A DNA stretch of 64,000 bases from assembly GCF_035046485.1 (NCBI RefSeq), contig NC_085137.1, positions 341,176,505 to 341,240,504 of the forward strand, read 5' to 3'. The stretch is from Aedes albopictus. Its lineage: Eukaryota; Arthropoda; Insecta; Diptera; Culicidae. The first letter of the stretch is position 1; each line of letters begins with the position of its first letter. The position numbers and the translations under genes were made by a program. A model generated the notes under the pieces. The model did not search any database, was not told the origin of the DNA, and saw nothing but the letters and a program-made list of their open reading frames with translations. Positions 54,568 through 64,000 of the stretch are shown here, piece by piece.

Positions 54568-57500
54568 TATATAACTTTTAAGGGTTTTTCCTCAATATTA
54601 ATTCAACAGAAAAATGATGACTAAGAAAGGCAATTATTAGATTTTTTCATTTAGGGAAAGTAGGGTAAGACGAACTAACTCAACCTCCTTTCGAAATAAC
54701 GTACGCTACGATGTTCTCTTATCGGTCTTTAATTTTCAGAGTTCTTTATTCTATTCAAGAATAGATGCTTTATCACATATTTTTTTTCTTGGGAGGATAA
54801 CGGGGTAAAACAATTCTCAGAAAAAAAAAATGTTGAAAATAATCAAAATTTCAAAACCTACAAAAACTTGTCGAAATTTCATGAAATAAGAAAAAAATTC
54901 TTAATTTTTATTGCTTATTCAAATGAGCAAGTCTGACAACATTTTGACGTCGAAAAATGTCACAGATTAGCACGTGGTGTGTGATTTACCGGATTCTTTC
55001 TCGATTTTTCTTTTGATATGTATCTCCGGTTCAATTTTCTCTCTTTTTTTCTCGTGAAAGTTGCAGCATTGCACAATGGTCCACGACAAAGATTTACAAG
55101 GAAAGATGCATTCAGCGCCTTCAAATGATTTTTTGGACAAATATGGTCTTCTACGAAGTCGTTCCCAAAAATCAGGCCATCTTTTCAATGTACATAAAAA
55201 TTAGGGTGGTCCATATTTTCAAAGAAATTGGTAATCAAACTTTTTTATTTGCAAGAATACCTGTATACATTCTTTGGGAAAGTTGTAGATCTATCAATTT
55301 TGAGCAAGTTTCCTGAAGACACTTTTTATGTAGCTTTAAAATTGACCGATCTAGAGATATTTTTCTGAATAAGCTTAGGGTGGTTCAAGAAAAACCGGTT
55401 TTCTGGCGTTAACTGTTTCAGTTTTGATTTTTCATCAAAGCCACCCAAGAAACACTTGTAGAGCATAGTTTTTTGAAAAGGTGTTATGACGGGTTGGGGC
55501 AATCATAAAAATTATCTTTTACCCGCATTCAAAAGAAGAAACGTTGTTATAAAACACATCAAAAAATTAGAGGGGTGTTTTTTTGTAACTCAAGTGAAAA
55601 ATACTTGAAAAGTGCCTATTTTTTTTTTCTAGATGATCATCAATAACTTTTGAACGGAATGACGTAGCAACATTCTCAGCGAACGAAAATGCGCTTTTTT
55701 GGAAGATGTAAAAGTGGTTCTTACGCGACTTAAACGAGAAATTTTAAACAAAAACGGTAAAGCAATAAAACGATTTGTTCTAGCGTCACCCTTTATCTTT
55801 ATCTTTTTTGTTTCAAATTTCACGTCAAAGTTGTCTAAGAACAATTTCAAGAACTCAAAAATAACGCACATTTTCGTGCGCTGGGAATGTTGCTTCGTCA
55901 TTCCGTTCACAATATATTGATGGTTTTCTAGAAAAAAAATAGGCACTTTTCCAGTATTTTTCACACACCAATCGGTCATATCAACTTTAAAAAAAAGTTT
56001 TTTTAGGAAAAACACCTGTAACTATTGAACCAAAAGAGATAAAGACCATTTCAGCGCATGAAACGACACGTCTTCAAATGCTCTACCAGTGTTTCTTGGG
56101 CGACTTTGATGAAAAATCGAAACTGAAAAAGTTAACGCGAGAAAACCGGTTTTTCTTGAACCACCCTAAGCTTATTCAGAAAAACATCTCTAGATCGGTC
56201 AATTTCAAGCTACATAAAAAGTGTCTTCAGGAAACTTGCCCAAAATTGATAGATCTACAACTTTCCCGAAGAATGTATACAGTTATTCTTGCAAATAAAA
56301 AAGTTTAATTCCCAATTTCTTTGAAAATATGGACCACCCTAATTTTTAAGTACATTGAAAAGAGGGCCTGATTTTTGGGAACGACTTCGTAGAAGACCAT
56401 ATTTGTCCAAAAAATCATTTGAAGGCGCTAAATGCATCTTTCCTCTTAAATCTTTGTCGTGGGCCATTGTGCACTGAAACAACTTTCACGAGAAAAAAAG
56501 AGAGAAAATTGAACCGGAGATACATGTCAAAAGAAAAATCGATAAAGAATCCGGTGAATCACACACCACGTGCTAATCTGTGATATTTCTCGACGTCAAA
56601 ATATTGTCAGACTTGCTCATTTGAATAAGCAATAAAAATTAAGAATTTTTTTCTTATTTCATGAAATTTCGACAAGTTTTACCAAAGCATATGTAGGTTT
56701 TGAAATTTTGATTATTTTCAACATTTTTTTCTGAGAATTGTTTTACCCCGTTATCTACCCAAGAAAAAAAAATATGTGATAAAGCATCTATTCTTGAATA
56801 GAATAAAGAACTCTGAAAATTAAAGACCGATCAGAGAACATCGTAGCAACGTTATTTCGAAAGGAGGTTGAGTTAGTCCGTTTTACCCCACATTCCCCAA
56901 ATGAAAATATCTAATAATTGAATTTCTTAGTCATCATTTTTCTGTTGAATTAATATTGAAGAAAAACCATTGAAAGTTAAATAACGTTGTCATAATTTGC
57001 GACAACACTTCTTTAGACAGCTAAAAATATGAGGTAAAATGCATACCCGAGAAAAAAAATTTTTTTTCGAAAGTTTTTAAGTTGGCGCATCTGGGTCACA
57101 TATCAAATGAAAGCTCTTGGGTAATCCTTCAAAACTTAGTACTTAGTTTTTCATCCTAGTTCTGTTGGTACGAAAACAGGCGCCCTGAAAATCGTCAAAA
57201 AAAAATATGAAAATAACCTATTTCTTCAAATTAAATATCAAAGAATATCCAACGCTTGGCTTAAATGGAAGTGCCATAGGAGTAGAGTGTCCATGCAAAA
57301 TTTCAGCTGAATCCGTTAGCTTTTGCGGAAGTTATTGCGATTTTAGTGATTTTACCTATTTTTAGACAAGAAATCTTTGAGGACTATTTTACCCCACTTC
57401 CCCCTAACGGAAAAATCTGAAAATCGGCCAGATATCATCTTTTATATGGAAAACCATACCCTGAAAATTTCAGCTCAATCGGAGCACATCGATACAAGAA

Positions 57501-57954
57501 GGGGTTGCGGCTCTCGCGAACTGGCTCTTAAGTGTTTCATTTGTTCAATGACTTCATGATGTGATAGCAAATCTTGTTCTTCAGTTATTTTCACTGCTAA
57601 ACCAATAAACACTACATCAATACCAAACTCTGCTCGAATACCCCAACTGTTATTGTGATGTTCTCATAACATTTCGTAGAATACCGCAGCAATAACAGTT
57701 TTAGGTATTAGAGCACATGTTGCTCTTCACATGATATTTGTAAGGTATGCCCTTCTGCTAGGGAGACGTTGTTTGAGCCGCAGCTCCTTGGTGAACGATA
57801 GTGTTACTCAGCAACGAACAACAGGATTTTCAATTGTTACTGAATGCCACAGATTTCAACTTGCATGCACTTCTATAATGTATGTACTTTATTTTATTTT
57901 ATTTTACAACACTCCAACACATTTGAACTTCCGCATCAACAAATATTAATATTA

Positions 57955-58810
57955 GGGGTATTAGGGGCATAATGGACACCCTAAGCAAATGAGCATGTTA
58001 GACCTGTATAACTGACAAAAACTTAACATATTATCATTTGTCTTACAACTTTAACTTGTTTCCTACGTATTTCAATTATTTACAGCTGGTAGAATGTCAT
58101 TATTGTGAAGAAATAATGAATTGTAAACCGTGTGTTTTTTGGGGCTGCCAGGAAAGGTACGGGGCGAAATGGACACCCATCGGGGCATAATGGACACCCC
58201 TGCATATTTTATGCTGTATCTTTGAGAATATCGACTAGTTAAGTAATTTGCCAACGGAGATCAATACCACAGATATAATACTTCATCTTAGACGAGTTTA
58301 CATAACTTCAAAGTTAATTAAATAAATTTTAGGCTAAAATAATCGGATTGATTTTTCTCAAACTCTCTAAGACGCCTTACAGTATGCAACGCGCGTACAT
58401 CCATTCATAATTGCCAGTGTTCATTTCGCCCCGAATAGACTACAACATCGAAATTGCTATTTTGAGTAAGTTCTGATCAAAAATGTAATACTGCATCCAT
58501 TGCTAAATCTGCGAATACATGTAGATAAGCTAAAAATTCACTTTTTTGTATGGTGGACACACTCAATCACTCGTAATACCTTATTTGCTGCTGCTTCGAA
58601 ATTATAAGAAATCCACCATATGAAAAACATACTTGAATTTCCATGATATTTTGGTTATTTTGAAGGAATATAAATGGTACTTTTGATAAATAGAACAATG
58701 ACTTGTTCCTTTACACTTATGCATTGAAAGTTTTACATAAAAGTCAACGGTTTCGGCAAAAACAGGGGTGTCCATTTCGCCCCGGGTGTCCATTATGCCC
58801 CTAATCCCCC
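57955..58810. mobile_element. 856-bp family, copy 3
   Basis: An 856-bp copy, same orientation as copy 2, with TA at 57953-57954 and 58811-58812. Its left end has one change (GGGGTATTAGGGG in place of GGGGGATTAGGGG). It is equal in length to copy 1 and close to it in sequence, including the frame 58072-58254 that corresponds to 6258-6440. Confidence 0.92.
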
Positions 58811-58812
58811 TA

Positions 58813-60727
58813 CATGTCTTACTTAAAGAAACATTTCCCACATATCAAATATTATTGCTTCCGCATCCATCGTCACATGTGAAACTGCAGGCAGAGGAAA
58901 AATACTGAAAGTCAACTTAATCTCCAATCAAATTTTTATTACTTGTTCGTTTCACTGTAGGCTCATACATGATTGATCTGTTTCCGAATGTATCTGAGTG
59001 ATACCAGTGCGCAAATGGTCCTATGCTCCAACTTCAACGCATTGCATTGCTTCTGAGCAGTAGCGGTAGTACGTTCAGAACAATATTAAACCGAAAGCAA
59101 ACAGAAGGACGAAATAAACATTCGGCAGGGCGGAACATAACTTCGCTGTATTCCTACCAACAACCACCGAAGGCACACAAAAATGCCAACGTAGAAATTG
59201 AGATTTTCTTTTCATTTCCGCACCGTGTACACACGAAGAGAAGAGATTCGATCCGTCCGCACGTTTATGCCGTCGTCGCTTAGAGGCAATTTTCTGCGTT
59301 CTGAAGAGGCTGGCCATATAGGAAGAACACAGCATCCCACCCACCCAAGCAGGTGGACGACCGGCTTCTGGTCGATTGGGACGGGATAGAAAACTGCGTG
59401 TTCCCAATAAAAATAGTATACATTCATGCCGGGCCGAGCAATTCACAATTTGATATTCACCTGGCGGCAGCAAGCAGGCAGGCAGGCAGGTAGGTTCAAG
59501 AAGACCTTGGGAACGAGACGGATGTAAAAAATATGCAAACGAACTTCCATCGGGCAGCTGGAAGGAACAGGAATCTGGACGACGGTAACATTTTCCCAGC
59601 ATTTTGGTTGGGAAATTTGAATATTTTGTTCATTTGTCATTGGATAGCACCCGGAGGAGGTTCGGAGGGTTTTGTGAAGTGCCTCGTTATGCTTCGAGTG
59701 GTCTAATTACTTGGACGAAAAATTTAAATACTGTCCCGCAATCATCGTAAGGTAGTACGATGAAGTAAACCACTAGGGATTGCTTTGTTGACTGGTGGTA
59801 GCCAGTGTCAGCAGTTGATAATTATTTCATTCCTTGGTGCACTTTGAATTCAATTGCCCATGGCATGCAACTTTGTGGAATCAGAATTGCTGGTCGTTAT
59901 TTTAATGTTTTTAAGTACTTCAATGGAAACCCCTTTTCTGAAAAGAATCTGCAATCTGAGCAAGCACAAATGATGACAAAGACGCATTTTACGTCTAAAT
60001 TATCATAGAACGACTAAAATGCTGAAGTAGGACAGAAAGAGGAATATAGAAAACCGTATGGGATAATCGGCGCATAGCAGCTGCTGAACGAAAATGACCT
60101 ACGATTCATTGTTTTCTTAGCCTTCAAGAATATGTATATTCCTCATAGTAACTCCTTCCAACACAGCTCCCCTTATCGCTACACCTTGAGTTTACTAGTG
60201 CAAAGGGAATGGCAAATCTACCACGTTCTGATTGACGAAAGGTACTTCTTCGGTCGTATCGACGTCAGGGCCTATGTATTATGGTACCTACCTGTTAAGC
60301 TTCCGAAACCAACAAATTCCGGTACCAGCGACTTTCACGGTACAACCTAGTGCTACTGAAACAAGCAGATGTTGTCTCAGCATATGCGTCGAATCTTGAG
60401 GCAGCGTTGTCAGACTAGGAAGAGGTGGCATCTTTTGCGAACTGCCAATATCGACGACACAGCCGAGAGCACCCATGGCTACGTGAAACGGACGGAGTCG
60501 ATATCACGTTGGTTCAAAGATGAGTGTAACGAGATTTAGCAGGAGTAGAACGCTACATGGCAGTATGAAACCCGGCAGAACATTAAATGAAACAAATGAA
60601 TACTAAAGCAGTAGATTCGCCTTTTCAGGTGAAGAATGCAGTGAAGTGATTTCGAGTAACATACTCAGGCATAGAATTCAAAGCAATGACCAAGTGAATA
60701 AATTGGATGACGACGGGAACCAGCTGG
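58813..60727. other. Unassigned, partly balanced base composition
   Basis: The minus-strand frame 59075-59602 (175 aa) is the longest outside the transposon and LINE remnants. It has a cysteine- and proline-rich middle and a hydrophobic C-terminus but no recognised domain, and overlapping frames are open on the other strand, so I do not call it a gene. From about 60230 to 60720 the plus strand has faint LINE-like words (SRWFKDECNEI) with stops, perhaps a very old LINE. Confidence 0.35.
59471..59490. repeat. CAGG microsatellite
   Basis: Five consecutive CAGG units (with one variant, TAGG, at the end) interrupt the 59.1-59.6 kb stretch; the flanking GCGGCAGCAAG is compositionally similar. Confidence 0.7.
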
Positions 60728-63062
60728 GGTATCATCAGGTATCAGAAGGGCAGCTCCAGAGGCACGTTATCCTCCATTTGGGAAACGTTGCACAATAATA
60801 GCCTATTTCATCAACTGCTTGAGGGAAAAGGAAGGAAATTAGGATTTTGATGAGGATAGGAACAGCTAGGGAAATACAAAAAAATACCTTGGAAGAGGGC
60901 ATTAACGCATAAGCGTACCACAATCAATGGGTTTAGACAGAACCCTGAAAAGGGCACTGTAATAACGCATAGAGCGTAACGAGAGCCTATAGCTCCTTAC
61001 CACAATGGAACATTCTGAAAATTCAGGTTTCTGAAGTCAGTTTGACTTCACTTATTAATAAATGTTTACCGAGTACTCGGAAATGCAATTGCGCAAAAAC
61101 TGGATAGTTACATCAATTGATACGAAATTCCATAATCGGATTCATAGCTATCACATACAAATGAATCAGCTTGCTGAATATTCGCCATGTCGGCAGTGGC
61201 CAGCCAATGCATTGATCAGCATGCTGCAATTCTGCTTGGACAGATTTGTTAGATACTTCGCCACCACTCTGGAGATGGCTCAGTACAATACAATTTTGTT
61301 TGACGACATGACTCCAAATCATTGGTATGCATTCCAATATTGTTTGAGCTGAGTGACAGCCCAGATGTCAATCTGAAGCTTAACCCAACACTTCGTTATC
61401 GGAATAGCTGGGTCAGGGCCAATGAAGTCATGTAACGCTCCAGTCCGATCTAACTTATCAGCCAATATATTTCCAGCGATGGAAGAATGGTCACTGGCCA
61501 TTGGCCAGGTACCCATACAAGGTGAACAGCATTTGCTGAATTCAGCTCCTGGAATTGAGTTCGACAAGCGATAACTGACTTCGACCTAGAGTTGGCCGAA
61601 GCAAGTGCTTTACTAGCAGCCTGGCATCGCCATTAAGCACATCCTTTAGATAGGCCCTAATTTTGTTTGGATTGTTCTTACTTTGCCCTTTTGCCACCAT
61701 ACAAGACATCCATAGTCCAATATTGGCCGAACAACAGTTGTGTAAATCCATTTGATATACTTGGGTTTTATTTTATTCTTATCCACTTTAACTAATATAC
61801 AGCTCTTTGTTCCACTAGGGTACTACTTGAGCGATTCCAATTGGCAGCTGCACTTGTACTTTGTACAACGCCTAAATGTTTTCTATTCTAATTCTACTAT
61901 ATCGAATGGACCCCCTTGTGCTGCTTTCACATCTCTACCATGTCCATGGTAGAATAATGAGCACGATGATGTTGTTGTGTGGCTGTTGGTCCTTTTCCAG
62001 TCCAATTGAGGATCGTACATTATCAGTTGCGGTTCGCCGATATCCAAATTTCCGAGTCCGTTTGAGCTATATGCTCAGAAGAAGGTTAGTGTCAGCCGCT
62101 CTCGGGGGAAGAGCAACTGACGAAAAATTGCAATTGCCGGGCCTGGGATCGAACTCCGCTTATGAAGCGAACGTGTAGCCACTGCGCTACGGGCCCCGAC
62201 ATACTAGGGCTTTAGACCCAAGTTTTACCAAAGATTTGACAAAAAATCATACAAGCTTGATTCTGAACTCAATGCGAGGTGTCCTGGAATGCTTGGAATC
62301 AAGAATGACTCCAAAGTACTTTACTTGATCAGTCACATGGATTTCAGAATCCAAGAGACGCAATGGTCGAACGCCATTACGGTTTCACCTTTCTGTGAAA
62401 AGAACAATAGATGTTTTACTCGGATTTACCGAAACTCCATATTGGCGTCACCACGACCACCCCTAACTACCTGATGGGCGCTTTGCATCAGGTCGAAGAG
62501 TTGTTGCACATACCGACTAACAACGTTAGGTAGCCATCGGCAAAACCATAAGTAGGAAACCCGCTATTATTGAGTTGCCTTAATAGCCTTAATAAACAAT
62601 CAATTTCCAAATCGCTGCTTGAAGTAATGCCGAGAAGAGATGTCGGTTTTTGAGCATTTGGTAAATCAAATTGGAAGTCATTGAAGATATATCAAGACTT
62701 CGTGTGGCTTCCAATACGGCATCGAAATGCATGTTGTCTAAAGCACCCTCGGTATCTGAGAAAACACCCGAACAAGATTGCTTTTGAGTGAATGCTTTCT
62801 CAATATCGTAAGCAACCTTGTGTAAAAGAGTCACAGTGGACTTTCCAGGTTGGTAAGCATGTTTGTTCACATGAAGAGGCACGTTGACCAGTAGAACATC
62901 ACGGATGTGATGATCGACAATGCGTTCTGAGATTTTTAAAAGAAAAAAGGTCAAACTGATAGGTCTGAAACTCTTTGCTTCTTCATACGACGCTCGACCA
63001 CTTTGAAAAAAAAAACTTTACAGTAACATTCCGCCAGGATTTGGGAATATAAGGACTGCATC
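60728..63062 (-). pseudogene. RNase H-bearing LINE, degenerate
   Basis: Read on the minus strand from 63062: RT start (FRPISLTFFLLKISERIVDH, HVNKHAYQPGKSTVTLLHKV), a palm-region remnant FSDTEGALDNMHFDA where the usual FLDIEGAFDN has changed, then thumb words, a SINE insertion (61935-62199), the connection (TTVVRPILDYGCLVWWQ), the RNase H end (HSSIAGNILADKLDRTGALH, WVKLQIDIWAVTQLKQYWN) and a C-terminal block KYLTNLSKQNCSMLISALAG. The 3' end carries ACGTGCCTCTGGAGC and a GATACC tail at about 60728, as in the plus-strand copy ending at 24594. Multiple stops and a missing central part of the RT show that it is dead. The 5' ORF and endonuclease are absent. Confidence 0.82.
61935..62199 (-). repeat. 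tRNA-derived SINE inside the LINE
   Basis: On the minus strand it starts GGGGCCCGTAGCGCAGTGGC (A box), followed by an anticodon-like TTCGCTTCATAAGCGGA and B box GTTCGATCCCAGGCC. The body includes GAGCGGCTGACACTAACCTT and continues to about 61935. The tRNA-like head lacks the variable-loop side of the T arm, so it is a SINE, not a tRNA gene. Confidence 0.8.
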
Positions 63063-64000
63063 AAATATACTATATTAACAATATAGGTCACTTCGTGTTT
63101 TCACATACAACGACATGGAGACGCCGTTTACGAATGATTACAGCACCACCTGTTGTCAGAAAAAGTCAATAATTGTATTTTGATCAATTTTTGTTTACCG
63201 TGCAAGGTGACATTTCTCAAAAAAAGATGTTAGGGGTGTCAATGTTTTTTGTTCCCAAATAATCGATTAATAAATAATCGATTTACAATATAGGTACACA
63301 CACAAAATAATATTTCATTAGATGCCATTTACGAATACAACTGTAGAAGAATTTGAATGCTACCTCATTGTAACGTCACCGAAATCATTTCACTTAGAAA
63401 TTTAAAATTTTCTCCCTCAAAATTAACTTATATTTTGCCCTGGTGGTTGCTATTTTCCTTTGACAATGGCTTAAATTATCATCTTTCTTAATGTCCACGC
63501 TGACATACATACATCGGATTGAATAGTTTACAAAAAATCCGGAAGATCACCAACCAAGTGCACGTCAAATTTCTTGTGGCAGAGTGCAAGACATTGAATC
63601 CAAGGATCCAAGGGTGCATAAGCCAACGAACCGATGCACGAACTTAATAATTTCAACGTTTGAGCGTTCCGTGCTTACAAAAAATTAGTTATTTTCGATA
63701 ATTTTCGTTGTTCTTCCGGAGTGAACTGTGAGTTTATTCGAATACTGATTGTTTTATTCCGGACTAATCAGCTTTGTTGTTGGATGTGTGAACATTGTGC
63801 TGTCAAAGATTGAACATTTACACGATCGTCGCGAAATCCTTGCAAAGCTCATTATTTTTAAATATACAGTCATGGGCTTCTGGGTGAACTTCAGTTAGTA
63901 AAAATATTCTGGCGAATTCGCCTGCTGCAGAGTGATAATCCTCCATAAATTGAGTCAGGCATTCCTTCAGATGTACTTTCTGCATTCCTTCTGATTTTCT
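63063..64000. other. No recognised feature
   Basis: A+T-rich sequence to the window end. The word CAATATAGGT occurs twice (about 63080 and 63286). No frame above 60 residues, RNA or element end is supported. Confidence 0.4.

Larger units (their letters stand above)
51896..57531. mobile_element. 5.6-kb palindromic foldback flanked by TTAA
   Basis: The two arms are long inverted repeats: GAGCCAGTTCGCGAG at 51896 answers CTCGCGAACTGGCTC at 57531, and matches continue through GGCCAGATATCATCTTTTAT, ACTTCCCCCTAACGG, GACCACCCTAA and AAACCGGTTTT blocks to a centre near 55770. TTAA lies directly outside each end (51892-51895 and 57532-57535). The left arm is about 2.1 kb longer than the right because of two insertions (52055-53307 and 53709-54567); without them each arm is about 1.75 kb. 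No transposase frame remains. The TTAA target suggests piggyBac-type integration, though the ends do not start CCC. Confidence 0.88.
51533..57763. mobile_element. CCCGAGCAGAAG-ended element hosting the large palindrome
   Basis: CCCGAGCAGAAG at 51533 and CTTCTGCTAGGG at 57752-57763 are imperfect inverted ends, related to those of the 8116-8520 element. Flanking interior sequence on both sides (51545-51895 and 57532-57750) is rich in AATAACA/TGTTATT words. If real, the 5.6-kb palindrome sits inside this element. No target duplication was seen, so the pairing of ends is tentative. Confidence 0.4.

Noticed and set aside
62130..62199. Possible tRNA gene (A box, B box and anticodon-like loop on the minus strand)
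   Set aside because: The T-arm and variable region are incomplete, and a SINE body follows directly; it lies inside a LINE as an insertion.

Overview
The window looks like intergenic DNA from a repeat-rich insect genome, most likely a culicine (Aedes-type) mosquito. I base this on the A+T-rich background packed with short transposable elements, on several tRNA-headed SINEs of the kind common in Aedes, on degenerate RTE-like and RNase H-bearing non-LTR retrotransposons, and on many foldback/MITE elements with TA, TTAA or 8-bp target duplications. The genus is recognised, not proven. I find no host protein-coding gene. The only long, clean coding region is a pogo-type transposase; nearly every other open frame is a chance frame in repeats.

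Layout. 1-2.2 kb: a 593-bp-period direct repeat, a GCCGCCATCTTG-type tract and a CCCGAA/CCCGA tract. 3.9-6.6 kb: an hAT-like MITE, a hammerhead-like repeat, a SINE tail and copy 1 of an 856-bp TA-flanked element. 6.8-11.1 kb: an RTE-like LINE broken by a 405-bp terminal-inverted-repeat element and by one hAT-like element inside another, each with a perfect 8-bp duplication. 13.6-17.2 kb: a complete pogo-like transposon whose transposase gene is intact (three exons, DD35D), with a 587-bp foldback in its 3' part. 17.3-21 kb: SINEs and sparse unique sequence. 20.9-24.6 kb: an RNase H-bearing LINE split by a CCCAAGTAAC-ended element, which itself holds a Tc1/mariner-like foldback and a small pogo-like MITE.

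26-34.8 kb: foldbacks, an RTE 3' end, a second CCCAAGTAAC element, SINEs with 11- and 12-bp duplications, GAATTCCT-rich arrays, and a hairpin with perfect 69-nt arms beside hammerhead-like motifs. 34.8-37.4 kb: nothing recognisable. 37.4-42.2 kb: two SINEs, a hammerhead-like motif with pairing stems, a TTAA-flanked MITE, the main GGAATTCCTGGA array, a MITE inserted into its own family member, and a near-perfect snapback. 43.4-47.6 kb: two long inverted-repeat elements, one holding two smaller MITEs. 47.8-51.5 kb: a possible BEL/Pao gag remnant and little else.

51.5-57.8 kb: a 5.6-kb inverted repeat with about 1.75-kb arms. Its left arm carries two later insertions, and its right arm preserves both empty sites. 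57.9-58.8 kb: copy 3 of the 856-bp family. 60.7-63.1 kb: a minus-strand LINE remnant interrupted by a SINE.

How the parts relate: the pogo transposase at 14.1-16.1 kb is the only plausible enzyme source in the window, and the TA-flanked non-autonomous elements (the 856-bp family, 23.05 kb, 41.3 kb, 41.99 kb) are candidates for mobilisation by it or its relatives. That link is inference. Most coordinates of elements with terminal repeats and target duplications are exact to the base; edges of degenerate LINEs, SINEs and arrays are approximate.
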